From: Hominenteromicrobium mulieris
GTDB taxonomy: Bacteria; Bacillota; Clostridia; Oscillospirales; Acutalibacteraceae
Reading direction: 5' to 3' (one strand)
NCBI RefSeq assembly: GCF_020687165.1
Contig: NZ_JAJEQC010000005.1
DNA length: 64,000 bases
Part shown: positions 33,468 to 41,928 of the stretch, piece by piece
How the letters are laid out: the number at the start of each line of letters is the position of its first letter
Position numbering within the stretch: position 1 is the first letter of the stretch
Position numbers and translations under genes: made by a program
The notes under the pieces: model-generated
Told to the model about the DNA's origin: nothing
Database searches by the model: none
What the model saw: the letters and a program-made list of their open reading frames with translations, nothing else

Positions 33468-34379
33468 ATGACATTTTATGATCTGCTCTGGTATTTTACC
33501 ATTTATTCGTTTTTAGGCTGGTGCTCGGAGGTCATTTTTGCCACCGTCACCACCGGCAAGTTCGTCAACCGCGGCTTCTTAAATGGCCCCGTGTGCCCCA
33601 TCTACGGCTTTGGCATGTCGCTCGTGTTGCTCGTTTTGCTGCCGTTTTCGGATAACATCCCCTTGCTGTTTATCGGCGGCGCGCTGCTCACCAGCGCCAT
33701 CGAGCTTGTCGGCGGTTGGGCGCTCAAAAAATTCTTCCACACCACGTGGTGGGACTATTCCAACCAGCCCTTCAACCTCGGCGGCTATATTTGCTTAAAA
33801 TTCAGCATCCTCTGGGGCCTGTGTGTCGTCGTCGTCATTCGCATTGTTCATACGGCTATCGCGTCTCTCGTGCACTGGATTCCCTTCACGCTCGGCGCAA
33901 TTCTGGTCGGTATTTTCATCGCGCTGTTTATCACGGATACCATCGTCACCGTGCTTACCATCCGCAAGCTCAACGAAAAGCTCACCGTCATCAACGATAT
34001 GTCCGCGCGTCTGCGCAAAGAGAGCGACGCTATCTCGAACGGCCTCGGTCGCCTGACGCTCCTTGCAGACGAGAAGATCACCGAGCAGAAGCAGGAGTTC
34101 AACGAAAAAGCCCGCCCTGTCCTCGAAGAGAAGCTTCAGGCACAGCGCGCTCAGCTTTCGGAGAAGTACGAAGAATACCGTGCGTCGCTGGAAGACCGCC
34201 GTGTGAAAGCACAGAAGTCTGCCGAAGACCTCCGTGCCCAGTGGAACAGCGTTACCTCCAAGCTCCAGCGTCATACCCAGCGCCGTTTGCTGCGCGCCTT
34301 CCCGACCATGAAAAACGACCGCACAGACGAAGCACTGCGCCGCTTGCGTGCGTGGATGGATGAAAAGAAGGAAAACTGA
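33468..34379 (+). CDS. CmpB-type putative ABC transporter permease family membrane protein
   Basis: A 303-residue protein. The N-terminal half (about 1-175) has five or six membrane helices with the family pattern LLWYFTIYSFLGWCSEVIF, NRGFLNGPVCPIYGFG and WWDYSNQPFNLGGYICLKFS. The C-terminal 120 residues form a soluble coiled coil rich in Glu, Lys and Arg. Despite the family name no transport role has been shown. ATG 33468 is chosen for AGGGGGAG upstream. It overlaps the next start by one base. Confidence 0.82.
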   Translation: MTFYDLLWYFTIYSFLGWCSEVIFATVTTGKFVNRGFLNGPVCPIYGFGMSLVLLVLLPFSDNIPLLFIGGALLTSAIELVGGWALKKFFHTTWWDYSNQPFNLGGYICLKFSILWGLCVVVVIRIVHTAIASLVHWIPFTLGAILVGIFIALFITDTIVTVLTIRKLNEKLTVINDMSARLRKESDAISNGLGRLTLLADEKITEQKQEFNEKARPVLEEKLQAQRAQLSEKYEEYRASLEDRRVKAQKSAEDLRAQWNSVTSKLQRHTQRRLLRAFPTMKNDRTDEALRRLRAWMDEKKEN

Positions 34380-34891
34380 TGCGTCGCTATGTGGAAAACG
34401 TTCCGCCCTCGCTCACGCAAAAGGAGCTGCATGACCGTGCCTACGCACTTTTGTATCGCGTCTTAAAGGACGAGTGGGGCATCGCATCGCCCGTTGTGGA
34501 AAAAACTCCGCTCGGCAAGCCGTATTTAAAAGGGGAGAACATGCCCCATATCAGCCTGAGCCACACGAAGGGCATCGTTTGCTGCGCCGTGTCGCGGAAA
34601 AATGTCGGCATCGATGCCGAATATCCCCGCCGCGTGCGGGGGAGTGCCGCAGAGCGCGTCTGTACGCCCGCAGAGCTTTGGGACATACAAAGCAGCCCCA
34701 ATCCCGCCGCGCGCTTTCTGGCGTACTGGACGCTCAAAGAGAGCATCGCCAAGTGCCGCGGCACCGGCCTTTCGGAATCGTTCCAAAACTACGAGATCAC
34801 CTTTCAGAACGGCATGCCGCATCTTAACGGCTACACGCTCTTTTTCGAGCAGTACGGCGTGCATTTTCTCGCCGCCGCCGAGGAAGCATAA
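34379..34891 (+). CDS. 4'-phosphopantetheinyl transferase superfamily protein
   Basis: A 170-residue, single-length protein of the Sfp/AcpT fold. The magnesium motif VGIDAE and the FLAYWTLKESIAKCRG motif (WxxKES) that binds CoA phosphate are intact, as is ISLSHTKGIVCCAVS. It transfers phosphopantetheine from CoA to carrier proteins. It is shorter than Sfp (about 230 residues), but both motifs are present. No polyketide or peptide synthetase is in the window, so the target could be the fatty-acid ACP. Translationally coupled to the CmpB-type gene. Confidence 0.88.
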   Translation: MRRYVENVPPSLTQKELHDRAYALLYRVLKDEWGIASPVVEKTPLGKPYLKGENMPHISLSHTKGIVCCAVSRKNVGIDAEYPRRVRGSAAERVCTPAELWDIQSSPNPAARFLAYWTLKESIAKCRGTGLSESFQNYEITFQNGMPHLNGYTLFFEQYGVHFLAAAEEA

Positions 34892-34966
34892 AGCATAGCC
34901 GCCCCGCATACCTATGACCGAAAAGAAAGTCTTACCCGGTTTTCTGCGGTGAAAGGTGGCAGCAAT

Positions 34967-35512
34967 ATGATTGTATCGCTCGGCGCGAACAAAAAACGAA
35001 TTTTGGCGGTGCTTGTGCTCATCGCCATAGCCGTCAGCGCGTTTTTCCTCATCCCGCGCGGCGAAAAGCGGCAGACATTCCCCGGTATGACGGGGGAGGA
35101 GCGCCTCGCGTTTTTAACGTCCTTCGGCTGGGAGGCAGAAGCGGAGCCGCAGGATGTGCGCGAGGTCGTCATCCCCGCAAAATTCAACGATGTCTATGCG
35201 GCGTATAATACGATGCAGCAGGCGCAGGGTTTCGACCTTTTGCCCTATGCCGGCGAAAAGTGCACGCAATACCGCTACCGCATCACAAACTACCCGAATA
35301 CGCCCGATGGCGTCTTCGCAACGCTCCTCGTCTTTGAAGGCAATATCATCGGCGGCGATGTCGCGTCCGGCGCAGAGGATGGTTTCATGCACGGCTTTGC
35401 GGCAGACAGCGCCCGCTATGAGATGCCGAAGTCGGTCATCAAAGAGAGCGCGTCGCCCGCGCCGGACACCGGCGAATCCACACAAAATCCAACGGAAAGT
35501 GAAACAACATGA
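34967..35512 (+). CDS. DUF4830 domain protein, membrane anchored
   Basis: A 181-residue protein with an N-terminal anchor (RILAVLVLIAIAVSAFFLIP) and a DUF4830 domain: RLAFLTSFGWEAEAEPQDV, VVIPAKFNDVYAAYNTMQQ, QGFDLLPYAGEKCTQYRYR and IIGGDVASGAEDGFMHGF. Found mostly in Clostridia; function unknown. Its Ser/Thr/Pro-rich tail is likely unstructured. ATG 34967 has AAAGGTGG nearby. The last bases overlap the pseudouridine synthase start (ATGA), so they form one operon. Confidence 0.78.
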   Translation: MIVSLGANKKRILAVLVLIAIAVSAFFLIPRGEKRQTFPGMTGEERLAFLTSFGWEAEAEPQDVREVVIPAKFNDVYAAYNTMQQAQGFDLLPYAGEKCTQYRYRITNYPNTPDGVFATLLVFEGNIIGGDVASGAEDGFMHGFAADSARYEMPKSVIKESASPAPDTGESTQNPTESETT

Positions 35513-36228
35513 GACTCGATAAATTCCTTTCAAACGAAAATATCGGCAGCCGCAAGGCGGTCGGCACGCTGGTGCGCAGCGGTGCCGTCGCCGTCAACGG
35601 ACAAGCCGTGCGCAAAAGCGATATCCAGATCGATCCCGAAAAGGACGAGATCACCGTCAACGGGAAGCCCGTGCGGTACAGCGCGTTTGTGTACATCATG
35701 CTCTATAAGCCCTCGGGCGTGCTCACCGCCACGCGTGACAGCCGCGCAGAGACCGTCTTAGACCTCCTGCCGCCGGAGCTTAAGCGCCGCGATCTGTTCC
35801 CTGCAGGCCGTCTCGATAAGGACACCACCGGCCTTCTCGTTTTAACGAACGACGGCGAGTACGCCCACCGCATGTTGGCGCCGAAAAGCCACGTCTGGAA
35901 GCGTTACCGCGCTACGCTCGACCTGCCCGCCGAAGAAAGCGACATCGCTCGCTTTGCCGCCGGCATCAAAAGCGGCGAAAATGAGTTCGCCCCTGCCGTG
36001 CTCGAAATCAGTAAGGACGATCCTCACATCGCGTGGACGGAAATTCGGGAGGGAAAGTTCCATCAGGTCAAGCGTATGTTTTCAGCGTGCGGCAAGACCG
36101 TCACGGCCCTTCACCGCGAATCCATCGGCGCTTTAACGCTCGATCCCACACTTACGCCCGGCGAAGCGAAAATTCTCGATCCGAACGCCGCAGCGTTGGT
36201 TTTTGAAAAACCTGCACAAATAATCTGA
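35509..36228 (+). CDS. RsuA/RluB-family pseudouridine synthase
   Basis: A 239-residue enzyme with an N-terminal S4 RNA-binding domain (MRLDKFLSNENIGSRKA, then VNGQAVRKSD) and a catalytic domain with LFPAGRLDKDTTGLLVLTNDG, where the Asp of GRLDKDT is catalytic, and REGKFHQVKRMFSACGK. It modifies a uridine of small-subunit rRNA in RsuA; large-subunit targets are possible for close relatives. Confidence 0.9.
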   Translation: MRLDKFLSNENIGSRKAVGTLVRSGAVAVNGQAVRKSDIQIDPEKDEITVNGKPVRYSAFVYIMLYKPSGVLTATRDSRAETVLDLLPPELKRRDLFPAGRLDKDTTGLLVLTNDGEYAHRMLAPKSHVWKRYRATLDLPAEESDIARFAAGIKSGENEFAPAVLEISKDDPHIAWTEIREGKFHQVKRMFSACGKTVTALHRESIGALTLDPTLTPGEAKILDPNAAALVFEKPAQII

Positions 36229-36325
36229 ACAAAAAGCATCAAGAATTTTTGCCGTTTATTTATTTTAACTAAACTCAAAGGAAAAAGTTTGGGCAAATAA
36301 GGACTGTTCAGGGACCCGATTTTCT

Positions 36326-36333
36326 GCTATACT
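36326..36333 (+). promoter_or_regulatory. Extended -10 promoter of the sugar ABC ATPase gene
   Basis: TGC-TATACT (TATACT at 36328-36333); the matching -35 (TGTTCA at 36305) is weak. Confidence 0.55.
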
Positions 36334-36418
36334 TAGTGCATTGAAAAGAGACGTTGTTCGTCACATATGGCTGCCAGGCTCTGACGTATAACAACCTATC
36401 ATCAGGAGGAAAAATCTT

Positions 36419-37528
36419 ATGGCAAGTGTAACACTTAAAAATGTCTATAAAATCTATTCCGGCGGCGTTACCGCTGTTACAGATTTCTGCTTGGACATCG
36501 AAGACAAGGAGTTCATCATTCTCGTTGGTCCTTCCGGCTGCGGTAAGTCCACCACGCTTAGAATGATCGCAGGCCTCGAAGAGATCAGCAAGGGTGAGCT
36601 TTACATCGGCGACCAGCTCGCAAACGATGTTGCTCCTAAGGACAGAGATATCGCAATGGTGTTCCAGAACTACGCTCTGTACCCGCACATGACCGTTTAT
36701 GACAACATGGCATTCGGTCTGAAGCTCAGAAAGACCCCGAAGGATGAGATTAAGCGCCGCGTTGAAGAGGCTGCTCGTATCCTCGACATCTCCCACCTGC
36801 TCGACAGAAAGCCGAAGGCTCTTTCCGGTGGTCAGAGACAGCGTGTTGCTCTCGGCCGTGCTATCGTCCGTGACCCGAAGGTCTTCCTGCTCGACGAGCC
36901 GCTCTCCAACTTGGACGCTAAGCTCCGTGCGCAGATGAGAACCGAAATCGCTAAGCTTCATAAGAGACTCGGCACCACCTTTATTTACGTTACACATGAC
37001 CAGACCGAGGCTATGACCATGGGTGATAGAATCGTTGTTATGAAGGACGGCTTCATCCAGCAGGTCGATACCCCGCAGAACCTGTATGATCTGCCGGTCA
37101 ACGAATTCGTTGCAGGCTTCATGGGCTCCCCGCAGATGAACTTTATCGATGCTACCCTCGTTAAGGAAGGCGCAGATTACTACGTCACCTTCGGCGCAGC
37201 TAAGATTAAGGTTCCGGCAAACAAGGCTAACGCTGAAATCGCTAACTATGTTGGCAAAGAGATCGTCTTCGGCATCCGTCCGGAAGACGTACACGATGAG
37301 CCGGAGTTCATCGAGAAGCACCCGGAGGCCAGAGCTACGGCTGACGTTGAAGTTACCGAGCTGATGGGCGCAGAGACCTATCTGTACCTCAACTGCGAAG
37401 GCAATGCTCTTACCGCCCGTGTTGAGCCGACTTCCACCGCTAAGACCGGTGACAAGACCACGATCGCTCTCGACATGAACAAGATGCACCTCTTCGACAA
37501 AGAAACCGAGAAGACCATCCTCAACTAA
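36419..37528 (+). CDS. msmK: Sugar ABC transporter ATPase, MsmK/UgpC type
   Basis: A 369-residue ATPase with Walker A GPSGCGKSTT, FQNYALYPHMTV, signature LSGGQRQR, Walker B VFLLDEPLSNLDAKLRA and H-loop VTHDQTEAMT, plus the TOBE/MOP-like C-terminal domain of carbohydrate importers. Orphan MsmK-type ATPases often energise several sugar importers encoded elsewhere; no permeases are adjacent here. The gene is rich in AGA, GCT and GTT codons whereas its neighbours use CGC, GCC and GTC, a pattern expected for a highly expressed gene. AGGAGG lies before ATG 36419. Confidence 0.9.
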   Translation: MASVTLKNVYKIYSGGVTAVTDFCLDIEDKEFIILVGPSGCGKSTTLRMIAGLEEISKGELYIGDQLANDVAPKDRDIAMVFQNYALYPHMTVYDNMAFGLKLRKTPKDEIKRRVEEAARILDISHLLDRKPKALSGGQRQRVALGRAIVRDPKVFLLDEPLSNLDAKLRAQMRTEIAKLHKRLGTTFIYVTHDQTEAMTMGDRIVVMKDGFIQQVDTPQNLYDLPVNEFVAGFMGSPQMNFIDATLVKEGADYYVTFGAAKIKVPANKANAEIANYVGKEIVFGIRPEDVHDEPEFIEKHPEARATADVEVTELMGAETYLYLNCEGNALTARVEPTSTAKTGDKTTIALDMNKMHLFDKETEKTILN

Positions 37529-37551
37529 TCGGTTTTATAAACAGCATACAG

Positions 37552-37581
37552 ACGGCGTTCCCAATCGGGAGCGCCGTTTTT
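37552..37581 (+). terminator. Terminator of the sugar ABC ATPase gene
   Basis: ACGGCG..CCC / GGG..CGCCGT stem with TTTTT. Confidence 0.85.
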
Positions 37582-37692
37582 GCGTATCACACGTGCCGGT
37601 ATTCTTCCTCACAAGCTTTCGGCACAGGTCGCGCAGCTTCACACCGAATCTGTCTGCGCTGCGTCTGGCATTTCACTATCTTTAAAAAGCAT

Positions 37693-37720
37693 TTGCATCG
37701 TGCGAAAACTGTGGTATACT
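37693..37720 (+). promoter_or_regulatory. Promoter of fprA
   Basis: TTGCAT at 37693, 16-base spacer, TATACT at 37715. Confidence 0.65.
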
Positions 37721-37758
37721 GAAATCAGAACATTCAGAACATAAGGGAGTGCTTTTAC

Positions 37759-38913
37759 ATGTTTGTAACAGAAGATATTCGCTATATCGGCGTAAACGAC
37801 CATGACGTAGACCTTTTTGAGGGACAGTACACCGTAGAAAACGGCATGTCCTATAATTCCTATGTCATCCTCGATGAAAAAGTTGCCGTCATGGATACGG
37901 TAGACGCCCACTTCGGCGTGGAATGGCTGCAAAACCTCGAAACGGAGCTTAACGGCCGTCGCCCGGATTACCTCGTTGTGCAGCACATGGAGCCGGACCA
38001 TTCCGCCAATATCGCCGTCTTTATGGAGACATACCCGGAGGCGCAGATCGTCTCCTCTGCCAAGGCGTTCGTCATGATGCAGCAGTTCTTCGGCACGGAT
38101 TTCCCGGAGCGCAAGGTTGTCGTCGGCGAGGGCAGTACGCTCAAGCTCGGTCGTCATACTTTGACGTTTGTCACCGCGCCCATGGTGCACTGGCCGGAGG
38201 TTATCGTCACATACGACAGTACAGATAAAGTCCTCTTTTCCGCAGACGGCTTCGGCAAGTTCGATGCGCTTGACGTGGAGGAAGATTGGGCCGACGAAGC
38301 CCGCCGTTACTACATCGGCATCGTCGGTAAGTACGGCGCACAGGTGCAGGCGCTCCTTAAAAAAGCCGCCGCGCTCGACATCGCCATCATTTGCCCGCTG
38401 CACGGTCCGGTTTTAAACGAAAATCTCGGCTATTATCTCGATAAATACAACACATGGTCGTCCTACGCGGTCGAGGACGAGGGCGTTGTCATCGCCTACA
38501 CCTCCGTCTACGGCCATACGAAAGAAGCTGTGGAGGAGCTTGCCGAAAAGCTGAATCAGCGCGGCTGCCCGAACGTCGTTGTCGCAGACCTCGCCCGCTG
38601 CGATATGGCGGAGGCCGTTGCCGATGCGTTCCGTTACAGCAAGCTCGTGCTCGCCACAACGACCTATAATGCGACGATTTTCCCGCATATGCAGAACTTT
38701 ATCGACCATCTCACCGCTCGCAATTATCAGGGCCGCACTGTCGGCATGATTGAAAACGGCGCGTGGGCGCCTATGGCGGCAAAGGTCATGAAAAAGATGC
38801 TGGAAACGAGCAAGAACCTCACCTACACGGATACCACCGTCACCGTAAAGTGCGCCTTGAACGATGCCTCCCGCGCCCAGATTGACGCCCTCGCAGATGA
38901 GTTGTGCAAGTAA
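37759..38913 (+). CDS. fprA: FprA-type flavodiiron protein
   Basis: A 384-residue A-type flavoprotein with an N-terminal metallo-beta-lactamase-like diiron domain (HMEPDHSANIAV with the HxExDH ligand pattern, later PMVHWPEVIVTY and CPLHGPVL) and a C-terminal flavodoxin domain (IAYTSVYGHTKEAVEELA binds FMN phosphate). These enzymes reduce O2 to water or NO to N2O in anaerobes, with electrons from rubredoxin or NADH-linked partners, none of which is adjacent. Single gene with its own promoter and terminator. Confidence 0.93.
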   Translation: MFVTEDIRYIGVNDHDVDLFEGQYTVENGMSYNSYVILDEKVAVMDTVDAHFGVEWLQNLETELNGRRPDYLVVQHMEPDHSANIAVFMETYPEAQIVSSAKAFVMMQQFFGTDFPERKVVVGEGSTLKLGRHTLTFVTAPMVHWPEVIVTYDSTDKVLFSADGFGKFDALDVEEDWADEARRYYIGIVGKYGAQVQALLKKAAALDIAIICPLHGPVLNENLGYYLDKYNTWSSYAVEDEGVVIAYTSVYGHTKEAVEELAEKLNQRGCPNVVVADLARCDMAEAVADAFRYSKLVLATTTYNATIFPHMQNFIDHLTARNYQGRTVGMIENGAWAPMAAKVMKKMLETSKNLTYTDTTVTVKCALNDASRAQIDALADELCK

Positions 38914-38937
38914 ACTGAAATTGAAGCTTTAAGCAAC

Positions 38938-38969
38938 ATCCCGGTCGTAAAATTTCGGCCGGGATTTTT
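38938..38969 (+). terminator. Terminator of fprA
   Basis: ATCCCGG / CCGGGAT stem with TTTT. Confidence 0.85.
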
Positions 38970-39005
38970 GTGCAAAAAGATGTCCTGTGATGGCCTCTCA
39001 TGTCC

Positions 39006-39034
39006 TTGCTTTTTGCGAAAAAATGTGTTATACT
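39006..39034 (+). promoter_or_regulatory. Promoter of the esterase-like gene
   Basis: TTGCTT at 39006, 17-base spacer, TATACT at 39029. Confidence 0.65.
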
Positions 39035-39140
39035 GGCTAAAAGAAACAATAGTTCGATTAAAACGGTGTGCGTGAGCGTACACAAAACCGCGTTTTGCGT
39101 GCAGTGAACGAACAGGCCTCCGTTTTTTAAGGGGGATACT

Positions 39141-39836
39141 ATGCCCAAAAATCCGATTGTATTCACGCTCGATGGCCGTCGCTGCACCTGCCTTTTGCCG
39201 GAGGGAAAGCCCAAGAGGCTCTATGTACTGTGCGGGTGGGAGATGGAAAAGCTGATGATGCTACTCGCCGAAGATGCGCCGGAGATATTATTTTTTTCTA
39301 CGGAAATCGACGGCGGCCGGGATTTCACCCCGTGGGAAGCGGAGCCCATTTGGCCCGGTGAGCCGTTTTCGGGCGGCGGGGAAGACTACTTAAAATTCCT
39401 GACAGACACGGCGCTGCCGTATTTAGAGGAGCGTTTCGGCGCGCCGGCGGAACCCGAAAACTGTGCGCTGCTGGGGTATTCGCTCGGCGGATTATTTGCG
39501 CTTTGGGCGCTGACGAAAACGGAAAAATTCGGTGCAGGTGCAAGCCTTTCCGGCTCTTTGTGGTACCCGCAGTTTTTGAAATATTTGGAGAACTGTCCGC
39601 CTAAAAAGGACACCGCAATATACTTATCCCTCGGCGACCGCGAACCGCTCGGCGGCCCGCCCGTCATGCGGACAGTGGGCGACTGCACGGAAATGGCGAA
39701 GGAGATTTTAAGCAATCACGGCTGCAAGGTATTCTTCGAGTGGAATCAAGGCGGGCACGGCAAAGGCGTCACCAAACGCTGGCAGCGCGCCGTGCGCAGA
39801 CTTTTGACCATGATGGCAAAAACGGTGGAAAAGTAA
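39141..39836 (+). CDS. Alpha/beta-hydrolase, putative esterase
   Basis: A 231-residue protein with the nucleophile elbow GYSLGGLFALWAL (Ser in GxSxG) and a C-terminal WNQGGHGKG that supplies the catalytic His; the acid may be the Asp in SLGDREP. The shape matches the 'putative esterase' family that includes siderophore esterases. There is no signal peptide, so it is cytoplasmic. No partner genes indicate the substrate. TAAGGGGG precedes the ATG. Confidence 0.75.
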   Translation: MPKNPIVFTLDGRRCTCLLPEGKPKRLYVLCGWEMEKLMMLLAEDAPEILFFSTEIDGGRDFTPWEAEPIWPGEPFSGGGEDYLKFLTDTALPYLEERFGAPAEPENCALLGYSLGGLFALWALTKTEKFGAGASLSGSLWYPQFLKYLENCPPKKDTAIYLSLGDREPLGGPPVMRTVGDCTEMAKEILSNHGCKVFFEWNQGGHGKGVTKRWQRAVRRLLTMMAKTVEK

Positions 39837-39893
39837 GATAAAATGCGGTTTTAATCGTTAATGATGGTGGAAAACGGAGAGGGGCGAAGCGTA

Positions 39894-39968
39894 ATGCAAG
39901 AGCAGATCGAGCGGGAAGGCTGTTTTTGCGGAAGGCGGATTGAATGTAATTTGCGCAGGTTTGCGTGA
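39894..39968 (+). CDS. Possible 24-residue small protein with GAGAGGGG ribosome site
   Basis: MQEQIEREGCFCGRRIECNL plus four residues, with a strong ribosome site 10 bases upstream in the gap before rarA. It is Cys- and Arg-rich. It could be a leader peptide or chance; nothing else was seen in 39837-40016. Confidence 0.2.
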   Translation: MQEQIEREGCFCGRRIECNLRRFA

Positions 39969-40016
39969 TAAAAAGTCAGGGCTTATGCAGGTTTTGCAGA
40001 CGGAAGGAGACGCGAA

Positions 40017-41345
40017 ATGGAACAGCAGAGCTTATTTGGAAACCGGGCGGGGCAGGACATGCCGCTTGCGACGCGGATGCGGCCGCGGACGCTGGAGGAA
40101 TTTGCGGGGCAGCGCCATTTGCTCGGCAAGGGCAAGGTGCTGCGGCAGCTGATTGAAGAAGACCGCGTGTCTTCCATGATTTTCTGGGGGCCGCCGGGCG
40201 TGGGTAAAACGACGCTGGCGCAGATCATTGCGGCGCGGACGAAGGCGAATTTCATCAATTTCAGCGCCGTGACGAGCGGCATCAAGGAAATTCGCGGCGT
40301 GATGAGCGAGGCGGAGCAGAACCATCGTATGGGTGAGCGCACGCTGCTGTTTATCGACGAAATCCACCGCTTTAATAAGGCGCAGCAGGACGCGTTTTTG
40401 CCGTTTGTGGAAAAGGGCAGCATCGTGCTCATCGGTGCGACGACAGAGAACCCCTCGTTTGAGGTGAACGCCGCACTTTTGTCGCGCTGCAAGGTGTTCG
40501 TTTTGCAGGCACTTTCCGAGGATGAGCTTGTGGAGCTGATGAAGCGCGCAATCAAAGACCCGCGCGGCTTCGGTAACCAGACGGTGGAGATCACCGATGA
40601 GATGTTGAAAATGCTTGCAGCGTTTGCAAACGGTGACGCGCGAACGGCGCTGGGAACGCTGGAGATGGTCGTTTTGAACGGGCACCGCGAGGGCGACAAG
40701 ACGACCGTGACGATGGAGACGCTGGAGCAGTGCATCAGCCGCAAGTCGCTTTTGTACGACAAAACCGGCGAGGAGCACTACAACATCATCTCGGCGCTGC
40801 ACAAATCGATGCGCAACAGCGACCCGGACGCGGCGGTCTACTGGCTTTCGCGTATGCTGGAGGCGGGCGAAGACCCGCTGTATGTGGCGCGGCGGCTCAT
40901 TCGGTTCGCGAGCGAGGACGTGGGCATGGCGGACAGCCGCGCACTGGAGATCGCCGTGGCGGCGTATCAGGCGAGCCATTTTATCGGTATGCCGGAGTGC
41001 TCGGTGAATTTGACGCACGCCGTGGTGTATTTGTCGATGGCGCCGAAATCAAACGCGCTGTATGTGGCGTATGAGAGTGCGAAAAGGGACGCACAGAAAA
41101 TGCTCTCCGAGCCGGTGCCGCTCGTCATCCGCAACGCGCCAACAAAGCTTATGAAGGAGCTGCATTACGGCGAGGGGTACGAATATGCGCACGATACGGC
41201 GGAAAAGCTGACCGCGATGCAGTGCTTGCCGGATTCGCTTGCCGGGAAGAAGTATTACAGACCGACGGAACAGGGCAGCGAAGCAAGGGTGAAGGAGCGA
41301 CTGCGGCAGATTGAAGCGTGGAAGGCGGAGCGGAGGAAGAAGTGA
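40017..41345 (+). CDS. rarA: Replication-associated recombination protein A (RarA/MgsA AAA+ ATPase)
   Basis: A 442-residue AAA+ ATPase of the clamp-loader clade that acts at stalled replication forks. Walker A WGPPGVGKTTLA, Walker B LLFIDEIHRFNKAQQD, sensor 1 GATTENPSFEVN and the C-terminal MgsA domain (EDVGMADSRALEIAVAAYQA, LTHAVVYLSMAPKSNA) are all present, and the length is normal. GGAAGGAG precedes the ATG. The Nudix gene follows after 65 bases. Confidence 0.93.
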   Translation: MEQQSLFGNRAGQDMPLATRMRPRTLEEFAGQRHLLGKGKVLRQLIEEDRVSSMIFWGPPGVGKTTLAQIIAARTKANFINFSAVTSGIKEIRGVMSEAEQNHRMGERTLLFIDEIHRFNKAQQDAFLPFVEKGSIVLIGATTENPSFEVNAALLSRCKVFVLQALSEDELVELMKRAIKDPRGFGNQTVEITDEMLKMLAAFANGDARTALGTLEMVVLNGHREGDKTTVTMETLEQCISRKSLLYDKTGEEHYNIISALHKSMRNSDPDAAVYWLSRMLEAGEDPLYVARRLIRFASEDVGMADSRALEIAVAAYQASHFIGMPECSVNLTHAVVYLSMAPKSNALYVAYESAKRDAQKMLSEPVPLVIRNAPTKLMKELHYGEGYEYAHDTAEKLTAMQCLPDSLAGKKYYRPTEQGSEARVKERLRQIEAWKAERRKK

Positions 41346-41410
41346 GGTTGCGTTGAGTAAAACTTTTGACAACGATTGACGAGAGAGCGTGAAAATTCGG
41401 GGGGCATTTT

Positions 41411-41845
41411 ATGTTGGCGGTTAAGTTTTACGAAGATGTGAAAGACGAGCTGCTGCGTTTTGCGGTTGTTATTGCGAAGCATGACGGAAAATGGGTGTTT
41501 TGTAAGCACAAGGAGCGCGAGACGCTGGAGTTTCCGGGCGGGCACAGAGAGACGGGGGAGTTGATCTTGGAGACGGCGAAGCGCGAGCTTATGGAAGAAA
41601 CGGGTGCGGTGAAATTTGAGATTCGTCCGATCTACATGTACTCCGTGACGGGCAAAACGCGCGTGAACGAGACGGGTGAAGAATCGTTCGGCGGGCTGTT
41701 TTATGCGGAAATCGCATCGTTCGGGGAGATACACAGCGAGATGGAGAAAATTGTATTATGCGACGCTCTGCCGGAAAACTGGACGTACCCGGAAATTCAG
41801 CCGGCACTTTTGAAAGAGGCGGAGAGACGGGGGTTCGGCGTATAA
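41411..41845 (+). CDS. Nudix hydrolase
   Basis: A 144-residue protein with a Nudix box FPGGHRETGELILETAKREL followed by MEETGA (Gx5Ex7REUxEExG complete). The close variant that begins KHDGKWVFCKHKERETLEFP is typical of small MutT-like pyrophosphohydrolases, possibly cleaning nucleotides. Preceded by GGGGGG ahead of the ATG. The substrate is not predictable. Confidence 0.88.
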   Translation: MLAVKFYEDVKDELLRFAVVIAKHDGKWVFCKHKERETLEFPGGHRETGELILETAKRELMEETGAVKFEIRPIYMYSVTGKTRVNETGEESFGGLFYAEIASFGEIHSEMEKIVLCDALPENWTYPEIQPALLKEAERRGFGV

Positions 41846-41857
41846 ACGGACATAAAG

Positions 41858-41894
41858 AAAGCACGCAGAGCATGAAAATCTGCGTGCTTTTTGT
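41858..41894. terminator. Terminator between convergent Nudix and coaX genes
   Basis: AAAGCACGCAGA / TCTGCGTGCTTT, with T-run on the plus side and A-run on the other, so likely bidirectional. Confidence 0.85.
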
Positions 41895-41928
41895 GTGTAT
41901 TGTATTGACTTGAAGCGCCGGGGCGTCT

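Noticed and set aside
36308..37489. 393-codon minus-strand open frame opposite the sugar ABC ATPase gene
   Set aside because: Mirror frame of a well-conserved gene; no ribosome site and no family resemblance.
40032..41018. 328-codon minus-strand open frame opposite rarA
   Set aside because: Antisense shadow; composition dominated by Arg, His and Gln, no ribosome site.
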